64,000 bases of DNA from contig NW_003101675.1 in assembly GCF_000003855.2 (NCBI RefSeq), forward strand, positions 2,073,253 to 2,137,252. Reading direction: 5' to 3'. Made by a program: the position numbers and the translations under genes. Of the stretch, positions 48,341 through 60,161 are shown one piece after another. The notes under the pieces are model-generated. The model saw only the letters and a program-made list of their open reading frames with translations, did no database searches and had not been told where the DNA came from. The DNA is from Blastomyces gilchristii SLH14081. Its lineage: Eukaryota > Ascomycota > Eurotiomycetes > Onygenales > Ajellomycetaceae. Position 1 is the first letter of the stretch. Every line of letters starts with the position of its first letter.

Positions 48341-48713
48341 TTATTCTTGCACCTATATTTTCCAAGCCAAGTCATTAGCACTCCATAAGACAGATTTCAA
48401 CATGATCCCTCCCATGACTCCGGATGCCCAAATCCGGGAAGAGAGAAACAAGAGGAGAGGGCCATCTTACCTCCGGCGGGTTCCCCGCCCCGCGGACCAT
48501 CTTTTCTATCATCATAGCCCGAACTTTCTCCTTGTTCTCGCCCATCCCTATTGCCATGTATTCCAACAGGGGCGGGTGTCCGATGTACGATGCATAGCTA
48601 TCACGGAGGATGTTGGACGTCCACTCGTATTTAGTGGTATCAGCGTGGCCGGTACCGACGTAGCGGGCTTGGAGGGCCTCGAGATTCTGAAGAGTGCGCA
48701 ATTTATCCGCCAT
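48341..48713 (-). CDS. Splicing factor 3B subunit 5 (SF3b10 / Ysf3)
   Basis: Two exons (48713-48471 and 48352-48341) encode 84 residues. The start MADKLRTLQNLEALQARYVG and YASYIGHPPLLEYMAIGMGE match the highly conserved SF3B5. It belongs to the SF3b complex of the U2 snRNP, which clamps the branch-site helix. The second exon is only 12 nt: after a GTAAGA intron with a TGCTAATGAC branch site, the acceptor ATATAG leads to GTG CAA GAA TAA, ending the protein in VQE. Without splicing the frame runs into sequence unrelated to the family. It is the last intact host gene before the AT-rich block, and its start lies 178 bp from a 26-bp palindrome at that border. Confidence 0.93.
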
Positions 48714-48917
48714 TGTTGTTTATTTATTTATTAATTTTTCTTTTAGTTCGTGAGATGAGAGGGTGATGTAGGTCGTTCAATAATGTGAAGTTCAAGTTGG
48801 AAGTTGAGGACCGGCGCGGGTATGAGATAAAATATTTCCCGTTTAATAATTTGATTTCCACGTGATTCTGCGAGAGATACCATCCATCATTATATTCAGT
48901 GACATGTCACTGAATAT
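48714..48917. promoter_or_regulatory. SF3B5 promoter with CACGTGAT, ending in a 26-bp palindrome
   Basis: CACGTGAT sits at 48859, 146 bp before the SF3B5 ATG. A perfect 26-bp palindrome with centre GTGACATGTCAC occupies 48892-48917, exactly where composition changes from gene-like to AT-rich. Confidence 0.55.
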
Positions 48918-51445
48918 TAAATATCAAGATGATGTTGAGACAGTGCAGAACTTTCTAATATTATCATGACACTACTCAGTAACTGTATAATTAATAGATA
49001 TCATTATCAGAATACTACTAAGATATTATAAGATACTGTATACTGTTCTGTCAGTGAAATCAATATACTATTAAACTAGTTATCTATTACTCAGCTGCTA
49101 TTCATCAACTATTTATTTAAAGAAATAAGATATTTCAATTGTAATATAAATATCTTATTACTCAAGACTTATATATTAAATAATCATTATTTTTATCACT
49201 ATTCTATATTAAAATATTATATAATACTGTCTTTTAAACTGCTGACAGTCTGATAATAGTATAATTATCAGAATTCTCTTATAAAATTAACAGATTCAGT
49301 AGATAATCATATATAATATAATATAGAGAAATAAGTGTAAAGAAAATTCACTTAATTTCTCTTATTTTATAAATAAATATAATTATAATTCAGTCAAGCT
49401 CTGTCTTTTAATATTGAATAATATTTTCTTTTATAAGAGAGATTCAGTGAATATGATCTCTGATTTATATATTAATAAGTTAATAACTAATTAATTAATT
49501 AATTGATTAAATAGACATACTTAGACTGGCCGGTGAAATCATGAATTTCATATTTAATCTCATTTAATCTGATCTCATACATTTCTTGATATAAGTCTCA
49601 CCAGAATCAAGCATTAAAAAAATCTGAAAATGAATCATTTCTGAGAGAAATGATATGAAAAATGATCAGATTTAATATAAGAATAGTGAAATGAGAGTAA
49701 TTTCTCAGAATAAACTGTGAAAAATGATTATTCTTTCAAAATCAGAATGAGACTGAGACTGAAGATTAAATTCAGTCTTATTCAGTTCATTTAGTGATTA
49801 CTTATATAATTAGAATTTGACAATGATTATTGATAATACTTATAAAATAACTAAATACATTTCTATATAAGTTTATTCTTTACTTTCTTATGAAAACTAT
49901 ACTTCTCTGATATACTGTGATCAGAGATATTAAACTATTCAATAATTTTATATTTTATAATTATAAGTTTCTTGATTATTTCTTCTTATAATTATTCTCA
50001 GTAATAGTAATAAATATCTTAGCTTGAGTTGAACTTTCACTTCATTTTCATCTCTATTAATAAAATTGTTAGAATATCATATATTATCAGTGTAACAGTT
50101 AAATATATACTTTCAACAATTTTTTATAACTCTAGAATTGATTTAATGTATAAATTCATTAAATTATCTTAAAGATAGTAATTAAATTCAGTTTTATAAG
50201 TATATAATTTTATCTGATTTTCAGTTATAATTAATATATGTAAGTTCTGTTTCAAAGTGAGTATTATAGTTCTATGTGATATAAAGTGTTATCAAAGATT
50301 GTTACTTATTAGAGAATTATATTTTACTATCTTTATATCTTGAATATCTGCTTATTCAAATCTCTGATAGTTGATATTGTAGTAGTCTTGAGCTAATTTA
50401 ATATATAAGTCTTATTTCTTCTCTATTCAATCTTGAGAAGTGTAGATATTAACTTAACAGAAGAAATCTAGTAGAGCTGCTATAGTATAGTACTCTGTAA
50501 AAGATTGTTCAGTTTTACTGTAGTAATATATCAGTTTATCTCTTACAGTAATAGTAGTCTGCACTATAGTATTATTTCAGACTGAATTTCTTTTTGAGTG
50601 ATTTAACTGCTTCTCAAGATAAGTAAATAAACTGTGATATACTTATCAGACTGACTGCAGTATTGATGTATAAGTGATTAAGACTATCTTTATTATTTTA
50701 TAAAACTGAAACAGTAAATCAATCACATATTTTAACTGAGTTTACTTCATATCAAAAAGTTTCAATATCTGAATCTTTTCTTAATCAGAGTATTGCACTT
50801 AATAATTAATTATCTGATATAATTGAAGAGTCTGAACAGTTATTTTATATATTAAACTTTATTATATTTTAATATTCTATATTATATTCAGTGATGTAAC
50901 TGATTTGTTTATTTATTAAATATTATGAAATCATTATTATTATTTAGAGAAGATATAAATCATATTAATAATATTTCAAATCTGTGATATTTAAATTATT
51001 AGTCAATCTATTCAAAATTAATAGTAGTATTATTAAAAAGCATTATTAAAAAATAATATTAAAAAGTATTATTAAAAAATATTATCTTTTACAAAGTGAA
51101 TATAAAAGTTACTTAAGTAATCACTTTTATCTCATTCTCATCTTAAGAATCAGTTATCTTATTATTCTTCATCTCAATATTAAGATTCTTTATCAGTGTT
51201 TATATTACAAGTTAAATCATATAAGTAATACAGAGAATATAATCTTATTTATTATTTCAGAAATACAAAGTTAATTTTTGCTTCAAGCTCTTTATCATAG
51301 TATAGTTATTCACAGTATTATTAGTTATAATTGTAAGAAGACTGAGACTAATATCTCAATAGTTATTTTTAATCACAGTTATTAATATCTCTGCTATATA
51401 ATTCTCAGTATGACTACTGATTAATGATTTAAATTCAATTAATGT
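48918..51445. other. AT-rich mutated repeat sequence, unclassified
   Basis: No ORF of note. CpG is nearly absent and CC/GG are scarce, while CA, TG, AG and CT remain common. At 49522 a TAGACTGGCCG terminus and about 95 bp of following sequence match the hAT-like miniature element described below, but the match fades by about 49620. The rest is probably the decayed host of the later insertions; its continuation is 60,162-61,140. Confidence 0.5.
49522..49620 (+). mobile_element. Degenerate 5' end of a hAT-like miniature element (third copy)
   Basis: It begins TAGACTGGCCGGTGAAATCA and follows the other copies (CATGAATTTCA, CATACATTTCTTG) for about 95 bp with many C-to-T and G-to-A differences. 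No matching right terminus was found, so the copy is truncated or too mutated. Confidence 0.55.
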
Positions 51446-51474
51446 CTCTTGATTAGACTGGCCGCCGGGATCAT

Positions 51475-52008
51475 TGTAACATAGCGGAACCGAAGCAGTG
51501 ACTAGTCAGCAGTGTCATGTAGAGATAGTTATTTAAGAAGCTGTATAAGTGAGCTTAACTATCTTACTTGAATAGTGAGCTTGTAGACTACAGAGTTATT
51601 GCAAGAATATCACAGATATGATACTTAGTATACTAAGAAGATTGTATGAGACACATAGTAACTCTTGTATATATTTCAGTAGAAGAAAAAATGAATTACT
51701 GACTTCTTTAATAAGAAGTCAGTATCTAGCTATTCTATATAGACAATAAATGAGTATTCTTCTCTCATTTCATGAGTGAGAATAGCTAGAGTGATACCTC
51801 AGCAGCATCTTATTATTAAGAAAGAGTAATCTGCTAATCTTATATAGAAGTGAGATTCTCATATTCATTAATCAGATCTTTCTATAATATATTCAAATAA
51901 TATTATAGAGTGATTGCAAACTAGTTCAGATAAGATAAAATCATCTGTATGAAAGTAATGAGCTGTGTAAAACTGTAACAAGATCTTGACATAACTGAGA
52001 GTATAATA
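51475..52008 (-). repeat. Gypsy LTR, left copy (3' LTR in element sense)
   Basis: 534 bp. On the plus strand it starts TGTAACATAGCGGAACCGAA and its inner end reads GAGAGTATAATA. Its inner end differs from the right LTR by transitions only. Confidence 0.85.
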
Positions 52009-55000
52009 ATACTCTTCTCTTTAAGAGTATAGTCTCTATACTTTCAAGATTATCAGATTAGAAATTATCTTTATTGTATAGTAATAATTACTAACTGATT
52101 GACAGTGCATGTACTATGTATAATACAAAGAAATAGATGAGTTTTTCTGCTGACTGTGTAGATCTTTTCTTTCTCATCTTCATTCAAATCAAATATATGA
52201 TAAGTGAGTTTCTTATATATTAACTTAAGATATGAAAAATGTAGTTAATAAGTGACTTACAGATCTTTCAATATATTTCATTCTATATATGAAATTTTCT
52301 GTAAAAGTGATGTATTTTAGAAACAAAGTTAACAGTAGTAACAGGATTTTTTAAAAAGATTCTCTTTTCTGTGAAACATTTTTCTTCCCTCTTCTCATCT
52401 ATAATAGTGAGTGCATGAAAGCATTATTCTTGAGAGATAATAAGAAACTTATTCTGATGTTTTCTAGTGAGTAAATGTCTTCATGATGCAGCTGCAGTCT
52501 TCATAATCACTAAGAAAGCCAGATTGAAGACAGCAGTGTCAATGAGCTGCAGAAGTATCACTCTCATTATCACATCTTCTTCTGCTTCTCTTACAGCTGC
52601 AGCAGTAGTTGCTGTGTCTTGTAGTGAGATATCATCTCTTCTGCCAGTTAATGTGTCTGTATTCAGTCTGTTCTCTGCCTCTCTCATCACTGTTACAATG
52701 CTGCCTCTCTTCTCAGTTAATACAGTGATATATGACCTCATGTGATTATTTGAAGAGAAACTCAGAGAGAGCTTGATTTCAAAGACAGTGACTCTGAGAA
52801 GCTCAATCTGTAGTTTCTCTCTCACAGTATATCTGAGCTCTGCTCAGAATACTGCTAAGTTGAGTCTACAGAGTTCTATAATTTCTTTATCTTCTCTCTG
52901 TGAGAAGACTCTGATACAGTCTCTGATTAGTACTGCTACTTATCTGTACTATGCTAAGCAGCTGAAGAAGAGAAAGATTTTATACACTTACTTCTTCTCT
53001 TACTCTTATTATTTCTGTTATATCTATAACAATAACTTCTATCTCTCTGTAAGTATTACTTCACAGAAAGATGTTATATCAGCTCTGATAAGAAGTCTAG
53101 ATACTCAAGCAGTACAGAGTGAGAGTTTCAGAGCTTTAAATATTAATGAATTCTATTAAGACTGAGAAGATCTCTCTTACTTATCTATAAAAGAAGATGA
53201 AAGTATGAATCTCTAAAATAAAAAAATATCTCAGAATAACTAATCTTAAGAAGAAATCAGCTGATGCTGCTGTTGAAAATGCTATAAAGATTAATTACTG
53301 ATTAAAGAGAATCTCACTTCAATTAAAGCAGAGAACTGAGATGCTTTATAAATTAATAAGTTAATACTTTAAGTATCTCTTATACTCTTCTATAGCATGC
53401 TTCTCTGCAGTATCACAGTACTAACTTCTCAGTAGATAAAGATATCAATATCTGAGACTTTAATAATGAAGAATAAGTTTGATAAGAATATGATTATTAA
53501 TAAGTAAGCTCTGAGATTTCTTCTTTTTACTTTTTCAGCAGATTACAGCTCTATTAGAATAGCAGCAGTCTGTGAATTAATAGTATTAATCTTTTTATTG
53601 ATTTTTAATATCTCTTTTCTCTAATTACTTCAGGAATTTTACACTTGTATAGTCTTATTAAACTTCTAAAAAATTTTTTGAGAGAAAATAGAAGAAGAGT
53701 GCTACAGAGTCTATAAGATACTGACTTATTACTATAAGATTATCTCTAAAAAACTCTTTGAGAAAAATGAGAAGTCTTAAGCAGTATTTCTTACTCAATG
53801 TCTCTGATGTGTAACAGAATAATCTCTACTAGCTGTTTCATAGCTTGTAATCTCTTTCTCAGTATTTTTCAAATGCTCAAGCAGTTTTTATGAATTCTCT
53901 GACAATGAATAATCTTCTCATTTAATAAGGTATTGAAGCTTATTATAATGTGTTCACTTATTCAATATTTTCTTCACAAGATATTCAGTATTACTCTTGA
54001 TCTTAATATTATCTGACTGAGACAGCTCTGCTCTGAGATATTACTTATAGAGCTTTAAATAGAAAATATGAAAAACAGAATGAATTGATTTCAATTCTGT
54101 GAGTAATTTTAACTTATATATCTACTTATTTATCACTCTTATTACTGAGAAAGATTTTAGTCACTGCTCACTGAGCTTTTTATACAGTCTTATTATCTTG
54201 ATATTCTTTGCTGAAAGTAGTACTTGATTCTCTATCAAGAACTTTATTAAAAGATGTTTTCAATTATAGTATTTTATCTACTGCTTCTGAGTATGATAAA
54301 TACTTTTCACTGTCTTCTTATAAGTTTTATTCAAAAGTTTCAATCTCACTTTTACTTCTGATACTAAGAGATACTCTGTTCTCTGTATTTATTTAATATT
54401 TTGACTGTCTATCTCTCTCTTTGAAATATTGTTCATGACATTACTGAATAATGAAGAATTATATTCATAATAAGTATAGAAAGAAGATATCTTTAAGATT
54501 GCATTCTTTATATTATTATATACAAATTCAGTGATTAGAAGATGTTTGAGCTAATCATTCTAATAATATGAATAGAACACTTGAAGATGCTGTTCTAGTA
54601 TCTGATTCTGATGTTCAGTCTGATCATCTGTCTGTGAATGAAATGTAATACTGAGAAGACATCTTATTATAAGATAATAGTAAAAAGCTGATCAGTATTT
54701 ACTGATAAAGAGAGATTCTCAATCTATTATCAACAATTTCAGAGCACTGTGATTATAAATGATAATATCTAAAAACAGATCAGTTAATTCAGAGGCTTTA
54801 ATCTTTTTATAAATAAAGATATATCTGATCATCTTTATAAAGTAGTTAACAATGATTAAAATTAAGTCATATTCTTTGACTCTTATTGACTTTGATAGAT
54901 CAACTATGAAATTCATTAATAGATTCTATTATAAGTTCTTTAAAACAGATAGTAATATTAACTCACTGTATTACTTATACTGCAGAATCTTTATTCTTTG

Positions 55001-57915
55001 ATAGATATTATAAGTCTCAATATACTCTTTGACATCTGTCTGAAGCTTGTCTTAAATATATTTATATTTTAGAAGCTTCTCAGTCTTCTCTAACCTGAAG
55101 TGTTCTGTATAAGAATTATTATAATGAATTCTCAATAACTTCTGATGCACTGCTCTACTATAAGAAATGAAGACTGAATTATTTAGTAGTAGAAGTTTAC
55201 ATTCTTCTAGTTATCAGTGACTTAATTTCTTAACAGTATTATCTCACTCAGAGTCTGTCTCTTTCAAGTTCAAACTGAATTCTTTCTTCTTTAACTTCTG
55301 AATTCAAGCTGTAGTAGAGATATTCCTCTTCTGTAACTTATTAATGAATTTTAAAAGTAGTCAGATTGAAAGATTCTAGACTGTTTCATTCTTTATCAAT
55401 TCAATAATTGTAAGATATAATATAAGAAGCTTATAATCTTCAGTGTCAGTTCTCTGCAGAGACTCAGATTTTCTTTCATCTTCTATACTGAGTTATACAG
55501 CTGTCTTATCAGCACTGTTTCTAAGCTTCAGAGAATCTCAACTCTCTGCAGTCAGCTTCTTCTGCAGTGATAATAGAGATTCTTTTATAGAATTCTTCTC
55601 TGTATTAATAATATTATAATTGAGCTGTTTAGATAGTATATTAGTGAGATTAAGTCAATCTGAACAGTATTGAATATAAAAATCATACTCTGAAAGCAGC
55701 TTCATTCATCTGACTTGATATTCTATCAAGCTCTTTGTTATTAAGAAGTAATACAGATTTATATAATCAGTAAGAACTTACACTGAGTACTTACTATTCT
55801 GAAGATAATGTTATCAGATCTTAAAGAATTTGATAATTACTAACATCTTTTAATTATGAGTATTATATCTTCTCTATATAAGTGATAATTTCTTGAAGAA
55901 GAAGATCACTGATCTTTATTCACAGTATTTTATAGATTTCATGAAAAAGTCTTCTTTCATAGATAATTCATTATCTGTTTTCTCAGAAGTGATTATTTTC
56001 TGATTCTTTCAATGTTGAAAGATCTCTGATATTAACTGTGAAAAGATTTCACAGACTTCATTTCTGAATGTATCAGTCTCACACTGACTGAGTAAGTCAG
56101 AGTTAAAGTGATTCAGTATTGTGACATCTGTGAAAGCTTGTTTCAATTTCATAAATATCTGTACAGTATCTTAAGTAAGAATAAATGATTTTATTTTTCT
56201 ATCTTTCACACTTCTCTTTAACAGATCTGTAAGAAGAACAGTAATCTGTGAATATATATAGATGAATTATCTGTAGAAATTTATAAATTCTAGAAATATC
56301 TGCATCTTATAGTACATCTGCAGTGCTGATCAGTTCTCAATAATGAAGACTCAGCTTCTATTCATTGAAATACTGTTCATCTCAATAATATAATCTAAGA
56401 AATCAATCTTCTGCATGTAGAATAAGCATTTTTCAGTATTTATATAGAGTTAATACTGTCTCAAGTGACTTAATACTTCTTAAACATGAGTATCATATTC
56501 TTTCTCTGATTTTGAGAAGATTAGAATGTTGTTCAGATATACTATATAGAAGATGTTAACAAGGTCTCACAGCATCTCATTTATATAGATCTGAAAGATG
56601 ACTGAAGTGTTACAAAGATTAAAAGATAAAACAAGATATTTAAAATTACTGTACTTGATATAAAAAGTCATTTTTCAAACATTATCTTTGTTAACTCTGA
56701 TTCTATGATAGATATCTTATATATCAATCTTTGAGAACATCTTTACTTCAGATAATCAATTGATTATCTTATTAATTAACAGTAATGAATAGTGATTCTT
56801 AATCATCATCTTATTAAGATCTCTGTAGTCTATACATAGATATAGTCTATCATTCTTCTTGAATATAAAGAGTATAGACATCTCTGCTGAACTCTTTGAT
56901 AAATATATTCAGTTCTTTGATTGTGCTTCTTCAAGATATTTGCACAGAACATTCAATTTCTTTATAGACAAGTTATAAAAAGGTCTGTACAGCATCATTG
57001 CATTATCTTCAAGATGAATCTTATATTGTATCTTGATATCAGGAAACTTCACTGCTTCTCTTTCTGAAAAGACATTCTTAAAATCTGTAAAGAGATGTCA
57101 TGTACATCTATCTTCAATAATGAATACTGCTATTAATCTTGCAGTGAGAATGATGACTTCTTCATCTATTTCTAAGTCTCAATCACCTGCTATACAGTAT
57201 ATCAACTCAATCTTTTTCTCAAGATTCTTCTGATAAAACTCTTCAGATTTCTCTATCACTGTCTCTTCATTAGTGAGACAGTATTATCATGTCTGAGTGA
57301 CTCAGTCAATGAGAGAATTGTTTTCTCTCAATTATAAAAGATCTAGAATGATATTCTTATCTATAATATTAACTGTGTGAAGAAGCAGACTGCTCTTCTT
57401 AAAGATTTCTTCTAAGTCTGTGATTACATACTTCACTTGAATTATGCTAAAATGATGATATTTTATTTTATCAGTAAATTTTATATAATCTGACAGATCT
57501 ATCTTCTTTCAATTCTTCATTAAAGAAAAGAAATAGAATATGAAGTTAGTATTCACTCTGAAGTTGAGTAAGCATCTCACTAATATCTTCTTATTTAAGA
57601 TGTGCATTGTGATTGTAACATGAACTCAGAGATATGAGAATTATTAATTCTTCATTTCTTTCTCTTCTTTATCTTCTGCAGATATGTTTGTCAGAAGAGA
57701 AGTTAACTTTGAGAAGATATCTTCTCAGTTTCTTCTCTTCTTCAGCTTCTTATAATCACTGATATAGTGTTTATCAGCTTCACAGTTGAAATAGAGATCT
57801 TTGTCAAATCTTTTTTAATATTTCTTCACAGTGAGTGAAGAATCAGAATACTTGAAATTCTTCTTTACTTTCTTCACACTGAAGCTGTCACAGTGCTGTT
57901 TAGATTCTGTTATTA

Positions 57916-58288
57916 TTATTATTATTATTATTATTCTTCCATTATACTCATATGCAAGCGGAGCTTATGATGAGTCCTTGCGTGATGTTAAATACAGGTC
58001 AAGTGTTGGTTATACAGGAGGAAATACAGGTGTTGAGACCATGCCAAGATAACAAGAACATAGGAAAATACAAAGGAGTGACAATTAGATACATGCGATA
58101 ATAACTTCCCAGCCCAGGAACATAGAGCAATTCATTGAAGCGATTTGTACACCTCTGTATTTATTAGAAACCTGAGGTGCTTGAGTTCCGGATTTAATGT
58201 ATCCCCTGTGGGTTTCGAACCCACGCGCCTTGGTTTCCCACGCCAAGGTGCTACCGGGTGGCCGCATTAATCATTCGGCCACCGGGGC
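57916..58288 (-). mobile_element. tRNA-derived SINE inserted in the gypsy element
   Basis: A 373-bp segment of normal base composition interrupts the AT-rich gypsy body and is flanked by a perfect 15-bp duplication TAGATTCTGTTATTA (57901-57915, 58289-58303). On the minus strand it starts GCCCCGGTGGCCGAATGATT, with an A-box-like TGGCCGAATGA (58281-58271) and a B-box GGTTCGAAACC (58221-58211) in a T-arm (GTGGGTTCGAAACCCAC), the spacing of a Pol III promoter. It ends in an (AAT)n tail of about nine units. tRNA-like head, unrelated body, simple-repeat tail and a long duplication are the signs of a SINE moved by LINE machinery. The source tRNA is unclear; the arm carries a GGTGGCC/GGCCACC hairpin. 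Confidence 0.85.
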
Positions 58289-59117
58289 TAGATTCTGTTA
58301 TTAATTACTTAGAAGAAGTCTTATTAATCTTTTTCTCAGAGAATTAATTATTCAAATAGATCTGAGAAGTCAGATTGACAAGCTCAGTGTGATTGATTGA
58401 TGAACTCTGATATTATAATATCATTGTCTGCATCTTATAAGTCAGCTTTATAAGATAAAGCTATATTTTTAATTAATTTAAATCATCAGTTAATTTCTCT
58501 CAATATTCTTCAAATCTTACATTGAAATCAGAAGAATTCTCATTATCTTATTAATATAATAAGTTGAACTGCTGTGCTGCTGTGAAGCTGTGATTACAGT
58601 GATCTTTAATTTAATTCAGTAGAAAGTTCTTAAATTCTTTTCAAGTTATAACAGTATTGATACACTCAAGCTTTCTCTTCTTAATGACTCAAGTAGTTGC
58701 AGAGATGCCTTCAAGAAGATTGATGATGTATATTACTCATATCTTATGAGTATTATACTGGCTCAGATTAAGGTGGAATTTCTGTTCAAGAATATGAATA
58801 AAGCTGTGGAATTCAGATAAGGTGTTTCTCTTATATCTCAGAGAATCTCTGACCTTAATCTCTCTATTTTCATGATAGATGTAGGTGTGTAGAGGCCGCA
58901 GTGATGACAGAGTGATTGAAGAGCTCATGTTAAAATATACAGTGAGTTCAGAAATCTTGAATTTCTGCTAAGATAGAGATGTATACACTCTAGAGAATAA
59001 TGTGATATTTCTCTCAGAGAGTAAGATCAGATCAGTCTCAGTATAAATACATGAGATTATATTAATCTATTAGAGCTTGACTGATTCAAATATATAATCA
59101 GATCAAGTGATTCAAAT

Positions 59118-59662
59118 TGTAATATAATGAAATCAAAGTAGTGACTAGTCAGCAGTATTATATAGAGATAGTTGTTTAAGAAGCTGTATAAGTGAGCTTA
59201 ACTATCTTGCTTGAATAGTGAGCTTATAGACTACAGAGTTATTACAAGAATATCACAGATATGGTATTTAATATACTAAGAAGATTATATGAGACATGTA
59301 GTAACTCTTATATATATTTCAGTAGAAGAAAAAATAAATCACTGACTTCTTTGATGAAGAGTCAGTATCTAGCTATTCTATATAGATAATGAACAGATAC
59401 TCTTCTTTCATTTTATAAGTAAGAATAGTCAGAGTAATACCTCAGCAGTGTCTTATTACTAAGAAAGAGTAATCTGCTGATCTCATATAGAAGCAGAGTT
59501 CTCATATTCATTAATCAGATCTTTCTATGATATATCTGAATAATGTCATAGAGTAGTTGCAAACTGGTTTAAATAATCTATGAAATAAATAGAATTATTC
59601 ACAGAAAAGTAATGAGCCGTGTGAAATCACAACAGGGTCTTGACGCGGCCGGGAGCGTGATA
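59118..59662 (-). repeat. Gypsy LTR, right copy (5' LTR in element sense)
   Basis: 545 bp, with a small indel near 59,575 relative to the left copy. Its inner edge is strongly mutated (TGTAATATAATGAAATCAAA), but its outer edge keeps CpG-rich sequence (GACGCGGCCGGGAGCGTGATA). Confidence 0.85.
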
Positions 59663-60161
59663 ATCATGAATTTCATGTTTGATTTCATTTGATCTGATCT
59701 CATACATTTCTTGGTGTGAATCCCGCTGGGACTAGTTATTAAAAAAAATATGCAAAGTGACTATATATCAGATCTTAAAATGAAATCATGACTTGAAAAA
59801 AATAAGAAAGTGATCTCATTTAATCTCATTTAGTTTCATTCTTAGTATAAAGTTACTATTTTTAGACTTTTTAAGGTTTTTTTTAGACTATTTTTAATTT
59901 TTTAAAAAGTAATGCTTTTTGATAACACTTAAATGAGATTTAAAGTCATTTAAAGCAATAAAAATAATTTAAATTGAGAAGTGAAAATCATGATCTCATT
60001 TGAAAAATGTGATAAGAGTAGACAGTAAGTCTCACTGAGATAGTATGAAACTACTATCTAATGTTAAAACTGTGTAATGAGATCAGTCAAATTGGTAATG
60101 AGACTATTAAAAAATCTGGTCCTGGTCTCAGACACGGTCACACAGTCAGTCTACTCTTGAT

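Larger units (their letters stand above)
51475..59662 (-). mobile_element. Ty3/gypsy LTR retrotransposon, heavily mutated, inserted in the miniature element
   Basis: An 8.19-kb element with LTRs at 51475-52008 (3' LTR in element sense) and 59118-59662 (5' LTR). A 5-bp target duplication ATCAT flanks it (51470-51474, 59663-59667). Coding order on the minus strand is Ty3/gypsy: a degraded CCHC knuckle near 57751-57795 (YFNCEADKHYISDY, two Cys now Tyr), reverse transcriptase with CIDYRDLN near 56,830 and YLNNILIFS near 56,515-56,545 (the YxDD aspartates now Asn), then integrase with MNFIVDLSKS at 54,916-54,719. A purine-rich tract lies beside the 3' LTR (AAGAGAAGAG, about 52011-52021). Many stops and active-site losses mean it is dead. 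About 2.7 kb between integrase and the 3' LTR holds unidentified sequence. Confidence 0.9.
51454..60153 (+). mobile_element. hAT-like miniature inverted-repeat element split by a retrotransposon (copy 2)
   Basis: The two parts are 51454-51474 (21 bp) and 59668-60153 (486 bp), 507 bp together, against 506 bp for copy 1. The left end is TAGACTGGCCG and the right end CGGTCACACAGTCAGTCTA; inverted, the termini agree at TAGACTG with near-matching continuation. The 8-bp target duplication CTCTTGAT is present at 51446-51453 and 60154-60161, 8.7 kb apart. An 8-bp duplication and TAG-starting ends point to the hAT superfamily. It has no transposase and must have moved with a helper. Confidence 0.85.

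Noticed and set aside
52467..53159. Plus-strand Ser/Ala-rich ORFs (and the copy at 62133-62411) as genes
   Set aside because: They lie inside the two gypsy copies, opposite to the coding strand, and come from low-complexity mutated sequence.
54719..54916. A 65-codon minus ORF as a host gene
   Set aside because: MNFIVDLSKS and the rest match a gypsy integrase core, so it is a surviving piece of the dead element.
58195..58288. Functional tRNA gene on the minus strand
   Set aside because: The T-arm and promoter boxes are present, but the acceptor ends pair poorly, the D-arm region forms an extended hairpin, and the anticodon loop is not of normal size. It is better read as the head of a SINE bounded by a 15-bp duplication.
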